Source: Comamonas odontotermitis (GTDB taxonomy: Bacteria > Pseudomonadota > Gammaproteobacteria > Burkholderiales > Burkholderiaceae_C). From it: 64,000 nucleotides of DNA. Positions 16,327 to 26,180 of this stretch are shown here, in pieces. The notes below the pieces were generated by a model. That model worked only from the letters and a program-made list of their open reading frames with translations, ran no database searches and had not been told where the DNA came from. Both the position numbers and the translations under genes were made by a program. The stretch covers positions 62,001 through 126,000 of the forward strand of contig NZ_JACHKZ010000011.1 of assembly GCF_014207855.1 (NCBI RefSeq), given 5' to 3'. How positions within the stretch are numbered: the first letter of the stretch is position 1; each line of letters starts with the position of its first letter.

Positions 16327-17325
16327 ATGGATGCGTTTTCTCGCGCTGGCCAGCGCAGCAACAGCTGCCTAGCCAGCCGCCGTGCGTTGCTGCTGGCTGC
16401 AGGTGGCACCGCCCTGATGCCTTTGGGTACCCTGGCGATTGCCCAATCTGCGCCGGTTGCTGCAAAAAATGCAGCAAATGCCGCAGATGGCGGCGCCAAG
16501 GCGGCGCTGCAGCCATATGTGGGCATTGCGCCGCCAACAGCAACGCGCCTGATCAGTCTGAGCGGCGCACTCACCGAGATCGTCTACCAACTGGGGGCCC
16601 AGGCGCTGCTGGTGGGCAGCGACACCACCAGCAACTACCCCGAAGCGGCCAACCGCATGCCCAAGGTGGGCTACGTGCGCCAGCTGGCCGCCGAAGGCGT
16701 GCTGTCGCTCAAGCCCGATGTAGTGATCGGCACCACCGAAGCGGGCCCGCCCGTGGTGCTGCAGCAGATTGCCCAGACCCGCGTTGCCATCGCTCTGGTG
16801 CAATCGGACCACAGCTGGGATGAAGTACTGCGCAAGATCCGGCTGGTGGGGCAGGCTACTGGCAGGCAGGCGCAGGCCGCACAACTGGCCCAGGATTTGC
16901 AGAAGGAGTGGGACACCGTGCAGGCCCAGGTACGCGCCACCGTGGCGACAGGCCGCTTGCCTCGCGCACTGTTTGTGCTCTCGCACAGCGGAACGCCGCA
17001 GGTGGCGGGCCAGGGCACGGCGGGCGATGCGCTGCTGCGCATGGGCGGGGCCAGCAATGTCATGCAAGGCTTTGGCGGCTATCGGCCGCTGACGGCAGAA
17101 GCCATGGCGCAGGCAGCGCCCCAGGTGATTGTGACAACGACACAAGGCGTGGAGGCGGTGGGAGGAGAGGCCAAGTTCTGGGCGCGCCCGGAACTTGCGC
17201 TGACCCCGGCCTACAAGAACAAGGCATTGATCGCCCTGGAAGCCAGCCAGCTGCTCGGCTTTGGCCCGCGCCTGCCGCTGGCGGTACGTACCCTGCACCA
17301 GGGTTTGCAGGCCGTGCAGGCATGA
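16327..17325 (+). CDS. hmuT: Periplasmic heme-binding protein of the HmuTUV ABC transporter
   Basis: The 332-residue class III binding protein carries heme from the outer-membrane receptor to HmuUV. The N-terminus has a twin-arginine-like signal (ASRRALLLAAGG). The mature part shows RLISLSGALTEIVYQLGA and SDTTSNYPEAANRMPKVGYV; the Tyr in VGYVRQLAAEG corresponds to the heme-ligating Tyr of ShuT/PhuT. The start at 16327 is used because the upstream in-frame extension lies inside hmuS. Its TGA overlaps the ATG of hmuU (ATGA), implying translational coupling. Confidence 0.94.
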   Translation: MDAFSRAGQRSNSCLASRRALLLAAGGTALMPLGTLAIAQSAPVAAKNAANAADGGAKAALQPYVGIAPPTATRLISLSGALTEIVYQLGAQALLVGSDTTSNYPEAANRMPKVGYVRQLAAEGVLSLKPDVVIGTTEAGPPVVLQQIAQTRVAIALVQSDHSWDEVLRKIRLVGQATGRQAQAAQLAQDLQKEWDTVQAQVRATVATGRLPRALFVLSHSGTPQVAGQGTAGDALLRMGGASNVMQGFGGYRPLTAEAMAQAAPQVIVTTTQGVEAVGGEAKFWARPELALTPAYKNKALIALEASQLLGFGPRLPLAVRTLHQGLQAVQA

Positions 17326-18542
17326 GCGATGCCGTGACTGCAACTGGCGCCGTGAGCGCCCGCCCGGTGCCGGGTACGGAGCGGCTTTCGCCATCGCAAT
17401 CTGCCAGCCCGGCGCGCGCTGGGCGGCTGGGCGTATCGAATGGCGCATCAGTTTCCATGGCGCCTGGTGTTCAAGCAAAACGCCAGAAGGGTGTATTTCG
17501 ACTGAGAAAATCCCACACCATTGGCCTGATGGCTCTGCTGGCGCTGACCGCGTTTGTATTTGCGGCCGGGCAGGGCGCTTTCGCCATCGACGCGGCACAG
17601 CTTCCCGCCATTGCCTGGAGCGCGCTGCAGCACTGGTGGCAGGGCGGCACGGACGCCGGCAGTACCGAGCAGCAGGTGTTTGCAGCCATCCGCGCGCCGC
17701 GTCTGGTGCTGGGCTTGGCAGCGGGCGCCGGACTGGGTCTGGCTGGCGCGTTGATGCAGGGGCTGTTTCGCAACCCGCTGGCAGACCCGGGGCTGATCGG
17801 CGTGAGCAGCGGAGCCGCGCTGGCGGCTGCCGCATTGATTGTGATGGGCGCGCTGTGGTTCCCATCGGTGCCGCGCAGCCTGGGCAGCTGGCCGCTGATG
17901 CTGTGCGCCTTCGCAGGGGGGCTGGTGACGACAGGCCTGATTTACGGACTGGCGCAGGCAGGCGGCGGCACGCGCATCGGCGTCATGCTGCTGGCGGGTG
18001 TGGCCATCAATGCGCTGGCCATGGCGGGCTTGGGTCTGCTCAGTTTTCTGTCGACCGATGAGCAATTGCGCAACCTGCAACTGTGGCTGATGGGCAGTCT
18101 GGGCAATGCGCGCTGGCCAGTCGCAATCATGGCGTGCGCCGTGGTGTCCATCAGTGCCTGGGTGGCGCAGCGCTTGGCACAGCCCCTCAACGCGATTGCA
18201 CTGGGCGAGGCGCAGGCCAGCCTGATGGGCGTGGCGGTGGAGCGCACCAAGCGTCTGGCGGTCATCGTGGCGGCGCTGGTGGTGGGTTGCATCACGGCAG
18301 CCTGCGGCATGATCGGCTTCATTGGCCTGGTGGCGCCGCACTGGGTGCGGTTGATCGCCGGGCCGGATCACCGTGTGGTGCTGCCCGCTTCCGCCTTGTT
18401 GGGCGCTGCCATGGTGGTGTTTGCCGATGCCTTTGCGCGCACGGTGGTTGCTCCGGCTGAGTTGCCGCTGGGCGTGCTGACGGCGCTGGTCGGGGTTCCG
18501 CTGTTTTTGGCCATGCTGCGCCAGTTTCGGCGGCAACTGTAG
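17322..18542 (+). CDS. hmuU: Heme ABC transporter permease
   Basis: This 406-residue FecCD/BtuC-type inner-membrane permease should form ten transmembrane helices. Family motifs are RAPRLVLGLAAGAGLGLAGA, LMQGLFRNPLADPGLIGVSS, IGFIGLVAPHWVR (the coupling loop near the ATPase) and the late LPLGVLTALVGVPLFLAML. The first 70 residues are a low-complexity cytoplasmic extension (Ala/Pro/Ser-rich) before the first helix, longer than in most homologues. The frame is open upstream to 16908, but that part is the shadow of hmuT; the ATG overlapping the hmuT stop is the logical start. It forms the transporter core with HmuV. Confidence 0.95.
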   Translation: MSDAVTATGAVSARPVPGTERLSPSQSASPARAGRLGVSNGASVSMAPGVQAKRQKGVFRLRKSHTIGLMALLALTAFVFAAGQGAFAIDAAQLPAIAWSALQHWWQGGTDAGSTEQQVFAAIRAPRLVLGLAAGAGLGLAGALMQGLFRNPLADPGLIGVSSGAALAAAALIVMGALWFPSVPRSLGSWPLMLCAFAGGLVTTGLIYGLAQAGGGTRIGVMLLAGVAINALAMAGLGLLSFLSTDEQLRNLQLWLMGSLGNARWPVAIMACAVVSISAWVAQRLAQPLNAIALGEAQASLMGVAVERTKRLAVIVAALVVGCITAACGMIGFIGLVAPHWVRLIAGPDHRVVLPASALLGAAMVVFADAFARTVVAPAELPLGVLTALVGVPLFLAMLRQFRRQL

Positions 18543-18552
18543 GGAGGGGCGC

Positions 18553-19491
18553 ATGTTCAAACCATTCGAGGTTTTCAGGGAGTCTGGCAATCCGATGCCT
18601 GCCCTTGAAGCGCAGCTAGCTATTCATAAAGTAGCGAAAGAGAATGCGCAGGGTCTTTACGCCAGCCCGCCTGCCCAGGGCAGCGGCTGGCAGCTGGACC
18701 AGTTGGAGGTGGGGGTGCCCGGTGGCGATGTGCTGGTGCGCCTGCACACCCACATAGCACCTGGCAGGCTCACGGCCATCGTTGGACCTAACGGCGCTGG
18801 AAAATCCAGCCTGCTGGCAACCTTGACGGGCCAGTGGGCGCCCCATGCAGGCCAGATTCTGTTCGATGGCCAGCCGCTCACCAGATGGCCGTCCGCTGAC
18901 CTGGCCCGGCGCCGCGCCATGATGGTGCAGGATGGCTCTGTGGCCTTTGACTTTACGGTGCAGGAAGTCGTGGAACTAGGTCGCTATGCCCACCGCCTGC
19001 AACCCAGCCGCAACGAGGCGGCCATTGTTCATGATGCCATGGCGGCCACGCAGATGGAGGCCTTTGCAGGCCGCAGCGTGCGCAGCCTCTCTGGCGGGGA
19101 ACGTGCGCGAGCGCACCTGGCACGTGCACTGGCACAGGTGTGGGAAGCGCCTTCTGGCGACCAGGCGCGCTGGCTTCTGCTCGATGAACCCACCGCCGCC
19201 ATGGATTTGGCCTGGCAGCACCGCACCATGGATCTGCTGCAACACTGGGCGCAGGTGCGGGGCGTGGGTGTGGTCGTTGTGGTGCACGATATGAATCTGG
19301 CACTGCGCTATGCGGATGATGCGCTGCTGGTGCACGGCGGCGGCTGCCTGCATGGCCCTGTGGGCGACGTGCTGTCGCTACAGACCATGCGCGATGTGTG
19401 GGGTGTGGGCTGCTTTGCCGCCACGGCACCAGACGGGACGCAGCAGTACCTGTTTGCAGGTGCCGACGTGGGTATGGGCTTGGGCGGGTAG
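18553..19491 (+). CDS. hmuV: Heme ABC transporter ATP-binding protein
   Basis: The 312-residue ABC ATPase energises heme import. Walker A GPNGAGKSS (78-86), Q-loop MVQDGS (124-129), signature LSGGE (179-183), Walker B WLLLDEPT (207-214) and the switch His in VVVHDMN are intact. It is about 45 residues longer at the N-terminus than usual HmuV. The extra segment (residues 1-45) is not ABC-like, and part of it is encoded by a copy of the dispersed AGCTAT element (18609-18635). GGGAGGGG just before the ATG at 18553 supports translation of the extension. An alternative ATG at 18595 would still include the element. It is the last gene of the heme operon. Confidence 0.94.
   Translation: MFKPFEVFRESGNPMPALEAQLAIHKVAKENAQGLYASPPAQGSGWQLDQLEVGVPGGDVLVRLHTHIAPGRLTAIVGPNGAGKSSLLATLTGQWAPHAGQILFDGQPLTRWPSADLARRRAMMVQDGSVAFDFTVQEVVELGRYAHRLQPSRNEAAIVHDAMAATQMEAFAGRSVRSLSGGERARAHLARALAQVWEAPSGDQARWLLLDEPTAAMDLAWQHRTMDLLQHWAQVRGVGVVVVVHDMNLALRYADDALLVHGGGCLHGPVGDVLSLQTMRDVWGVGCFAATAPDGTQQYLFAGADVGMGLGG
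18609..18635 (+). repeat. Dispersed AGCTAT element inside hmuV
   Basis: A 27-base copy of the pattern AGCGC-n-AG-n-AGCTAT ... AAAG-n-AGC lies in frame within the N-terminal coding extension of hmuV. Compare the copies at 15102, 48888 (reverse), 57019 and 61240. Confidence 0.65.
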
Positions 19492-19550
19492 GCGAGTTCT
19501 ACTGGTTTTATAGCAGCTGGGGCTTTACAGCCGTGCAGCAAGCCGCATTT

Positions 19551-20003
19551 TCATTCCAAGGGGCTATCGTCTGCTGTGCAGGCGCGCTGGAGTGATGAAG
19601 CCTCGTAATCCAGCGTCTGCTTCATCGCGCCGCCCAGCAGCTGCGCATTGATGTGCAGGCGAAAATCTGCGCCCGTGTTCACCTGGTTGGCCTGCGCGGT
19701 CAGCATCTTGCCGCAGGTCACCGTCCATTCCTTGCGGTTTTTGCCCACCAGCTTGCTGTCCTTGATGCGGCACTGGCTGAAATGCTGCGACAGGATCATG
19801 TCGGGGTACAGAAAACCCTCCTTGTCCACCAGCTCTGGCCCAATGCAGCGGTCTTTGGTGCGCGGTGGCTTGGCTGCCTTGTTGCCAATGGCAGATTTGG
19901 TTTCGGTGACGGAAAAGGCGCCAGGCTGGGCCGCCTGGGCAGCGCCGCACAGCAGCAATGCGCTGGCGAAGCTGCAGAGAAGGTGGGAGCGCAATGAATG
20001 CAT
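19551..20003 (-). CDS. Exported DUF3617-like hypothetical protein
   Basis: This 150-residue protein has a clear signal peptide (MHSLRSHLLCSFASALLLCGAAQA, cleavage near residue 24). The mature part has four Cys residues that could form disulfides (DRCIGPE, SQCRIKD, TCGKML, RACTADD). It ends with a pattern of weakly conserved beta segments (KEWTVTCGK ... DFRLHINAQL) like the DUF3617 family of small periplasmic proteins. The start is ATG 20003; a TTG two codons upstream is possible and no strong Shine-Dalgarno is visible. It converges with hmuV (59 bases between stops) and lies downstream of ppsR, with TATATATA-rich DNA upstream (20040-20050) that may be its promoter. The function is unknown. 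Confidence 0.75.
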   Translation of the reverse strand: MHSLRSHLLCSFASALLLCGAAQAAQPGAFSVTETKSAIGNKAAKPPRTKDRCIGPELVDKEGFLYPDMILSQHFSQCRIKDSKLVGKNRKEWTVTCGKMLTAQANQVNTGADFRLHINAQLLGGAMKQTLDYEASSLQRACTADDSPLE

Positions 20004-20265
20004 GGTCAAGACTGTTTGGTGTGTGAGGGCTTGTACCCTTTATATATAACAAGCTGGGGCTGGCCAGGGTATAGGCCAGATATAGCCGGTGTAAAGCTGT
20101 GTGACGGAATGCACGGCCCCCGCAGGTCATGGCCGCAAGCAAGGGCGAGCGCGCAGAAATCGCCCGATTTCACTCCAACCCGGAGGGACAGCGATTTTGG
20201 GGATGCCCGGTCAGGGATGCCCCGCAAAGCTGCTGTCGCGGCGCGAGGAGATCATAAACACGTTC

Positions 20266-21078
20266 TCAGCTCTCTTCCTTGAGCTCCTGCAGCACCACCG
20301 CTGCAATTTCCTCAATGGATTTGTGTGTGGTGGACAGCCATTGAATGCCTGCGCGGCGCATCATCGATTCGGCTTCGGCCACTTCCATGCGGCAGTTCTG
20401 CAGGCTGGCGTACTTCGAGTCGGGGCGGCGCTCATTGCGGATCTGGCTGAGGCGCTCGGGGGCAATCGTGAGGCCGAAGATCTTCTTTTTGTACGGCAGC
20501 AGGGCGGGAGGCAGTTGCTGGCGGTCAAAATCTTCGGGAATCAGCGGGTAGTTGGCCACTTTCAGGCCAAATTGCATGGCCAGGTACAGGCTGGTGGGGG
20601 TCTTGCCGCTGCGGCTCACGCCCACCAGGATCACATCTGCGCCAGCCAGATCGTGGTTGGTCTGCCCGTCGTCGTGCGCCAGACTGAAATTGATCGCCTC
20701 CATGCGCTCGAAATATTCCTTGCTTTCGCTGATATCGGTGAACCGGCCGATGCGATGGTGCGATTTGGCGCCCAGCTCGTCTTCCAGCGGCTGCACAAAG
20801 GTGGAGAACATGTCCATCACCAGGCCTTTGCAGTGGTCGTGCACCACCTGCACGGTGTCGGGCTCGACCAGGGTGGTGAAGACGATGGGCTTCTTGCCTT
20901 CCTGCTCGGCCGTGTGGTTGATCTGGCGCACCGCCTGGTGGGCCTTGTCCACGGTGTCGACAAAGGGCAGGCGCACGGCGCGCGTGGTGATGTCGAACTG
21001 CTTCATGATGGCGCGGCCAAAGGTCTCGGCTGTCACGCCTGTGCCATCAGAGATAAAGAAAATCGTGCGTTGGTGCAT
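20266..21078 (-). CDS. ppsR: PEP synthase regulatory protein (bifunctional kinase/pyrophosphorylase)
   Basis: The 270-residue protein of the DUF299/PpsR family switches phosphoenolpyruvate synthase off by ADP-dependent phosphorylation of a Thr and on by phosphate-dependent removal. It begins TIFFISDGTGVTAETFGRA, the family hallmark, and has the P-loop VGVSRSGKTPTSLYLA at about 150-165. The gene is divergent from ppsA, separated by 306 bases, which makes the assignment firm. No Shine-Dalgarno is obvious before the ATG. Confidence 0.96.
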   Translation of the reverse strand: MHQRTIFFISDGTGVTAETFGRAIMKQFDITTRAVRLPFVDTVDKAHQAVRQINHTAEQEGKKPIVFTTLVEPDTVQVVHDHCKGLVMDMFSTFVQPLEDELGAKSHHRIGRFTDISESKEYFERMEAINFSLAHDDGQTNHDLAGADVILVGVSRSGKTPTSLYLAMQFGLKVANYPLIPEDFDRQQLPPALLPYKKKIFGLTIAPERLSQIRNERRPDSKYASLQNCRMEVAEAESMMRRAGIQWLSTTHKSIEEIAAVVLQELKEES

Positions 21079-21384
21079 AGCGGCTGCGTGTTTTTCAAGC
21101 GATAGGAAACAATTTTTGTAGCAGGCAGCGGCCCGTCTGCTGCGCCTTCGTCATTCTTGGCCCTGGTGTTAACCAAGTCACAAGCAGAACGGCAGCCGCG
21201 CGCCTACAATGACGCCCATTATTCACATTTCCCGCATGTACTCCGGCCTACCAGTACAAATACAAAGCCAGATGTCCGCGCCAGCCATGGCCCGGATGGA
21301 GTACCTGCGCGCGCGCCACCGCCTGATCTGCGGCCGTGGGCGCCTCTGCCAGATACCACAGTTTTTAACTTCCGGAGCTCCATC
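21079..21384. other. ppsR-ppsA divergent spacer with candidate ppsA promoter
   Basis: The 306-base spacer has no gene. A TACAAT hexamer at 21205-21210 could be the ppsA -10 (no good -35 at 17 bases), giving a leader of about 170 bases before the ppsA ATG. The open frame that extends upstream of ppsA across this region is Pro/Arg-rich and not protein-like. Confidence 0.4.
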
Positions 21385-23778
21385 ATGTCCAACCTCTACA
21401 GCGCGACCGCCCTGGTCGTACCGTTTGAGAACCTGAGAATGACCGATGTCGAGGTCGTAGGCGGCAAGAACGCCTCGCTCGGCGAAATGATCTCGCAATT
21501 GCCGCAGGGCGTGCGCGTCCCCACCGGCTTTGCCACCACGGCCCACGCATTCCGCGAATTCCTGGCCTTTGAGGGCCTGGCTGGCAAGATCAGCGCCAAA
21601 CTGGGGGCGCTGGATGTGGACGATGTGCGAGCCCTCGCGCAAGTGGGTGCGGAAATCCGCGCCATGGTCGAGAGCCAGCCTTTCCCTGCCGACCTGGAAA
21701 AAGCCATCCGCGAGGCCTTTGTGACCCTGCAGGCGGGCAATGACCAGGCATCGTTTGCCGTGCGCTCGTCGGCCACGGCAGAAGACCTGCCCGACGCATC
21801 GTTTGCTGGCCAGCAGGAAACCTTCCTCAACGTGGTGGGCATCGACGATGTGCTGCACAAGATGAAGGAAGTGTTCGCGTCGCTGTACAACGACCGCGCC
21901 ATCAGCTACCGCGTGCACAAGGGCTTTGCCCACGATGTGGTGGCGCTGTCCGCCGGTGTGCAGCGCATGGTGCGTTCGGACAAGGGCGCCGCAGGCGTCA
22001 TGTTCACCATCGATACCGAATCGGGCTTTGACCAGGTGGTTTTCATCACCTCCAGCTACGGCCTGGGCGAAACCGTGGTGCAGGGCGCCGTCAATCCTGA
22101 CGAGTTCTACGTGCACAAACCCATGCTGCAGGCAGGCAAGCAGGCGCTCATCCGCCGCAACCTGGGCAGCAAGCTGATCCAGATGGTGTTTGCCACGCCG
22201 GAGGAGAAGGCTGCTTCGGGCAAGCTGGTCAAGACCACCGATGTGCCAGCCGAGCTGCGCAACCGTTACTCGCTCACCGATGCCGAAGTGCAGGAGCTGG
22301 CACATTACGCGCTGGTGATCGAGAAGCACTATGCCCGCCCAATGGACATCGAGTGGGGCAAGGACGGCACCGACGGCAAGCTCTACATCCTGCAGGCCCG
22401 CCCCGAAACGGTGAAGAGCCAGTCGAAGGGCCAGGCCGAGCAGCGCTACAAGCTCAAAGGCAGCGGCACCGTGCTGGCCGAAGGTCGCGCCATTGGCCAG
22501 AAGATCGGCACCGGCCCCGTGCGCCTGGTGTCCGACATCTCGCAGATGGACCAGGTGCAGGCCGGCGATGTGCTGGTGACCGACATGACCGACCCCAACT
22601 GGGAGCCGGTGATGAAGAAGGCTGCGGCCATCGTCACCAACCGTGGCGGCCGCACCTGCCACGCGGCCATCATTGCGCGCGAGCTGGGCATTCCTGCCGT
22701 GGTGGGTTGCGGCAACGCCACCGAGTTGCTCAAGGACGGCACCCTGGTGACCGTCAGCTGCGCCGAAGGCGACACTGGCAAGATCTACGACGGCTTGCTC
22801 GAAACTGAGGTGACCGAGGTCAAGCGGGGTGAAATGCCGCCCATCAAGACCAAGATCATGATGAACGTGGGCAACCCCCAGCTGGCGTTTGATTTTGCCC
22901 AGTTGCCCAATGACGGTGTGGGCCTGGCCCGCCTGGAATTCATCATCAACAACAACATCGGCGTGCATCCCAAGGCGATCCTGGACTACCCAGCGGTCGA
23001 TGCCGATCTGAAGAAAGCGGTTGAATCGGTGGCCCGTGGCCATGCATCGCCCCGTGCTTTCTACGTGGACAAGATCACCGAAGGCGTGGCCACCATTGCT
23101 GCAGCGTTCTATCCCAAGCCTGTCATCGTGCGCATGTCCGATTTCAAGTCGAACGAGTACCGCAAGCTGATCGGCGGCAGCCGCTACGAGCCCGATGAAG
23201 AAAACCCGATGCTGGGCTTCCGTGGCGCTGCGCGCTACATCTCGAAGGACTTCGGTGAAGCCTTCAAGATGGAATGCGAAGCATTGAAGCGCGTGCGCAA
23301 CGACATGGGCTTGACCAATGTGAAGATCATGATCCCGTTCGTGCGTACGCTCCAGCAGGCACAGCGCGTGACCGAGCTGCTGGCTGCCAATGGCCTGCAG
23401 CGTGGTGACAACGGGCTGGAGCTGATCATGATGTGCGAAGTGCCATCCAACGCCATCCTGGCAGATGAGTTCCTCGAATATTTCGACGGTTTCTCCATCG
23501 GATCGAACGACCTGACCCAGCTGACGCTGGGCCTGGACCGCGACTCTGGCCTGGAGCTGCTGGCTGCCGATTTTGACGAGCGTGACCCTGCAGTCAAGAA
23601 GATGCTGGAGCGTGCCATCAGTGCCTGCCGTGCGCAGAACAAGTACGTTGGCATCTGCGGGCAGGGCCCGTCGGACCATCCCGACTTTGCGCAGTGGCTG
23701 GCGGATCAGGGCATTGCCTCGATCTCGCTCAACCCCGACAGCGTGATCGACACCTGGCAGCGCCTGGCTGCCAAGTAA
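21385..23778 (+). CDS. ppsA: Phosphoenolpyruvate synthase
   Basis: This 797-residue enzyme converts pyruvate, ATP and water to phosphoenolpyruvate, AMP and phosphate for gluconeogenesis. The N-terminal ATP-grasp domain has [15 protein letters not shown] and [20 protein letters not shown]. The swivelling phosphohistidine domain carries [21 protein letters not shown] with the catalytic His near residue 427. The C-terminal TIM barrel has [25 protein letters not shown], and [20 protein letters not shown] with the later Cys acid in [11 protein letters not shown]. Start MSNLYS at 21385 follows GGAG; the 76-codon upstream extension is rejected. The divergent ppsR encodes its post-translational switch. 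Confidence 0.98.
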   Translation: MSNLYSATALVVPFENLRMTDVEVVGGKNASLGEMISQLPQGVRVPTGFATTAHAFREFLAFEGLAGKISAKLGALDVDDVRALAQVGAEIRAMVESQPFPADLEKAIREAFVTLQAGNDQASFAVRSSATAEDLPDASFAGQQETFLNVVGIDDVLHKMKEVFASLYNDRAISYRVHKGFAHDVVALSAGVQRMVRSDKGAAGVMFTIDTESGFDQVVFITSSYGLGETVVQGAVNPDEFYVHKPMLQAGKQALIRRNLGSKLIQMVFATPEEKAASGKLVKTTDVPAELRNRYSLTDAEVQELAHYALVIEKHYARPMDIEWGKDGTDGKLYILQARPETVKSQSKGQAEQRYKLKGSGTVLAEGRAIGQKIGTGPVRLVSDISQMDQVQAGDVLVTDMTDPNWEPVMKKAAAIVTNRGGRTCHAAIIARELGIPAVVGCGNATELLKDGTLVTVSCAEGDTGKIYDGLLETEVTEVKRGEMPPIKTKIMMNVGNPQLAFDFAQLPNDGVGLARLEFIINNNIGVHPKAILDYPAVDADLKKAVESVARGHASPRAFYVDKITEGVATIAAAFYPKPVIVRMSDFKSNEYRKLIGGSRYEPDEENPMLGFRGAARYISKDFGEAFKMECEALKRVRNDMGLTNVKIMIPFVRTLQQAQRVTELLAANGLQRGDNGLELIMMCEVPSNAILADEFLEYFDGFSIGSNDLTQLTLGLDRDSGLELLAADFDERDPAVKKMLERAISACRAQNKYVGICGQGPSDHPDFAQWLADQGIASISLNPDSVIDTWQRLAAK

Positions 23779-23822
23779 GCGGCCCGGCCCTGCGCCGTTC
23801 ACATCGCAAGAGCGAAAGATCG

Positions 23823-23855
23823 AAAGCCAGTCAGTTGCCTGACTGGCTTTTTTGT
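23823..23855 (+). terminator. Rho-independent terminator of ppsA
   Basis: A perfect 11-bp stem AAAGCCAGTCA (23823-23833) / TGACTGGCTTT (23840-23850) is followed by T residues, 45 bases after the ppsA stop. On the opposite strand it could also serve the convergent histidine-kinase gene. Confidence 0.88.
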
Positions 23856-23889
23856 TGCCGCTTGCGGGGCTGAGTTTGCAAAAGTATTG

Positions 23890-25242
23890 CTAGCTGGCAG
23901 GAAGAATGATGCCAATCCGGGTGCCGCTGGTATCGGACTCGGCAAACACCGAGCCGCCATGCATCTTGGCAATCGCCTGAACAATGGCCAATCCCAGGCC
24001 ATGGTTGTGGTCGGCATTGTGGCGCGATGAATCTGCGCGGTAAAAGCGCTCGAACAGATGACGCAGGTGTGTGGCCTCGATACCCGCGCCTTCATTGCAT
24101 ACGGTGATCACGGCCTCCTGGTGGTCGGCTTGCTGCCGGTTGCGAAGCTGTATCACGACCGCCGAGCCTGTGCGGGCATAGCGCGTTGCGTTGCTGAGCA
24201 GGTTGGAGAGGGCGCGGCGTATCAAGGGCGCATCAATGGGTGCGCTTGCATCTCCATCGATTTCGATTCGCAGATTGGCATCCAGCGCCACCGCTTCGTA
24301 GAAATCGGCCACTTCCGAAGCAACGGGCGCCAGGCGTGCGTTTTTCTTCTCCCGCGCACCAGCGCCCCGGTCGGCTCTGGAGAGAAAAAGCATGTCTCCC
24401 ACAATGCTGGCGATGCGGCGCAGGTCTTCCAGGTTCGACTCCAGCACCTCCCGCATCTCTTCCACGGTGCGGGGCTTGCGCAGCACCACTTCCGAGCTGC
24501 TGATCAAGGTGGCAAGCGGGGTGTTCAACTCATGCGCCACATCGGCGTTGAAGGATTCGAGCTGGCGGTAGGCATCGGCCAGTCGGTCCAGCAAGGCGTT
24601 GAACTGCGTCACCAGCGGGTGCAGCTCCTGCGGCAAGGCGCTGCCATCCAGGCGCTTTTCAAAGTCCTTGGCAGTGATGTCGCCAATCTGAGCAACGAGT
24701 GCCTTGATCGGCCGCAGGCTCTTTCTCACCAGCAGTCTGCCGAACAGGGACAGGATGAGCGAGCCTGCCACCATGGAGGCGAGGAGCGTCCAGGCCAGTG
24801 ACCGGAGCAGCGCGTCATCGGGCCGCCGATCCATCACCAGAGTGGCATTTGCGCTCAGCAGTTGCTCGGATTGTTCTGAATAGAAGGACACCCTGAATGA
24901 GCGCTCGATCGAGTGGTGCGCAGGAAAGGATGCAGTGCGGCTGTCGAACAGGGTGTTTCCGGCATCGTCCTTGATGTAGACCGCATAGTCTCCGTGGCCT
25001 GCCAGAAAATCCATCAGCATGTGCTGCAGCGACTTGGTTCTGTGCTCTTTCAGATCGTCTGCAAGCACATGGGTGAGCGAGGCCTGCTTTTGGTCCAGCA
25101 TTTCCTGCTGCCGCACGGACAGCGTATGGTCAAAGACCAGATAGACCGCCAGGCTCACAGCCCCCAGCCCGAGCATGGTAAGTATGGCCAGCCAGCGGAA
25201 AAGGTATTTCCCGAGGTGGGGAACAGGGGCGGCAGTGTTCAT
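23890..25242 (-). CDS. Heavy-metal sensor histidine kinase (CusS/CzcS/IrlS-type)
   Basis: This 450-residue membrane kinase has TM1 at about 14-37, a periplasmic sensor of about 110 residues, TM2 at about 148-171 and a HAMP linker. The phosphoacceptor box is [17 protein letters not shown] (His237), and the ATPase domain has N ([12 protein letters not shown]), G1 ([18 protein letters not shown]) and G2 regions. It matches the CusS/IrlS heavy-metal sensor subfamily in architecture and in position opposite an HME-RND efflux operon. Its ATG overlaps the TGA of the response regulator (ATGA), so the two are co-translated. The open frame continues upstream within the regulator and is a shadow. The likely signal is periplasmic zinc, cobalt, cadmium or copper; the sequence does not say which. 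Confidence 0.93.
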   Translation of the reverse strand: MNTAAPVPHLGKYLFRWLAILTMLGLGAVSLAVYLVFDHTLSVRQQEMLDQKQASLTHVLADDLKEHRTKSLQHMLMDFLAGHGDYAVYIKDDAGNTLFDSRTASFPAHHSIERSFRVSFYSEQSEQLLSANATLVMDRRPDDALLRSLAWTLLASMVAGSLILSLFGRLLVRKSLRPIKALVAQIGDITAKDFEKRLDGSALPQELHPLVTQFNALLDRLADAYRQLESFNADVAHELNTPLATLISSSEVVLRKPRTVEEMREVLESNLEDLRRIASIVGDMLFLSRADRGAGAREKKNARLAPVASEVADFYEAVALDANLRIEIDGDASAPIDAPLIRRALSNLLSNATRYARTGSAVVIQLRNRQQADHQEAVITVCNEGAGIEATHLRHLFERFYRADSSRHNADHNHGLGLAIVQAIAKMHGGSVFAESDTSGTRIGIILPAS

Positions 25243-25928
25243 CCGACGGCCCTGGCCTCCAGTACATAGCCCATGCCGCGCACGGTCTGGATCAGTGGGG
25301 TGCCAAACGGATGGTCTACCTTCATGCGCAAGCGACGCACCGCGACCTCCACCACATTGGTTTCGCTGTCGAAGTTCATGTCCCACACCTGCGATGCCAG
25401 CTCCGTGCGTGAGAGCACCTCGCCCTTGCGGCGAAGCAGCAGCGCCAGCAGGTTGAATTCCTTGGCCGTGAGATCCAGCCGAGTGCCTGCGCGCGTGGCC
25501 TTGCGGCGGATGAGGTCCAGCTCCAGATCGCCTTCGCCGAGGATGGTGGGCTCTGGCGACTGCTGGTGCATGCATGTTCTGCGCAGCAGTACCTGGATGC
25601 GCGCAACCAGCTCGGAGAACGCAAATGGCTTGACCATGTAGTCATCGGCGCCGCTTTGCAGGCCGCGCACGCGGTCTTCCACATCGGAGCGGGCGGTCAA
25701 CATCAGAACCGGGGTGGCTTTGGACTGCCGCAGTGCAGCAAGCACGGCAAAGCCGTCAATGCCGGGCAGCATGCCGTCCAGAACGATGAGATCGTATTCC
25801 AGCTCCATCGCCATGTGGAGGCCGTCCACACCATTGATTGCGGTATCGACCGTATAGCCTTCTTCGGAGAGGCCTTTGCGCAGGTACTCCCCGAGCTTCG
25901 CTTCGTCTTCAATCAAAAGCAATCTCAT
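25239..25928 (-). CDS. OmpR/PhoB-type response regulator for heavy metals (CusR/CzcR-like)
   Basis: The 229-residue regulator has an N-terminal receiver ([20 protein letters not shown]; phosphoacceptor Asp51 in [13 protein letters not shown]; conserved MLTARSD and Lys in MVKPFAF). The C-terminal winged helix shows [40 protein letters not shown] and a final [11 protein letters not shown]. The start at 25928 is chosen because the receiver begins there; the frame continues about 100 codons upstream without homology and across the operator palindrome. Divergent transcription from czcCBA across a perfect palindrome implies that it activates the efflux operon and its own operon. Confidence 0.95.
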   Translation of the reverse strand: MRLLLIEDEAKLGEYLRKGLSEEGYTVDTAINGVDGLHMAMELEYDLIVLDGMLPGIDGFAVLAALRQSKATPVLMLTARSDVEDRVRGLQSGADDYMVKPFAFSELVARIQVLLRRTCMHQQSPEPTILGEGDLELDLIRRKATRAGTRLDLTAKEFNLLALLLRRKGEVLSRTELASQVWDMNFDSETNVVEVAVRRLRMKVDHPFGTPLIQTVRGMGYVLEARAVG

Positions 25929-25961
25929 GCAGCAGATTGTCTGGCATTTGAAACAGAAATG

Positions 25962-25983
25962 CAGATTACAAATTTGTAATCTG
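25962..25983. promoter_or_regulatory. Perfect 22-bp palindrome, candidate operator for the metal response regulator
   Basis: The half-site CAGATTACAAA is followed directly by its exact reverse complement. The core ATTACA-n4-TGTAAT resembles the inverted repeats bound by CusR/CopR/CzcR-type regulators. It lies 34 bases before the regulator start codon and about 200 bases before czcC, between the divergent operons. Confidence 0.8.
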
Positions 25984-26180
25984 GCTGACGGCGTTGTGTC
26001 GTCCTTGAATTCATAGAGTCCGTCCAAGCGCGCATTGACCCTGCACGTCGCAATGCGCCGGGCCTGGTGTGCATGGCGAATGCATGAGAGCGCCAGGGCG
26101 ACCGAGCGGCACTTTGGTGCAGGCCGGACGCCCAGGCACAGGGTATGTGTGCGTGAACCTCGATTTCTGGAGATGCTCAC

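Noticed and set aside
21223-23802. An 859-codon minus-strand frame opposite ppsA
   Set aside because: Shadow of ppsA; its composition follows reverse-complement codons and it lacks any domain.
24420-24450. A tRNA T-arm-like GGTTCGACTCC string
   Set aside because: It lies inside the histidine-kinase coding sequence, with no acceptor or anticodon arms around it.
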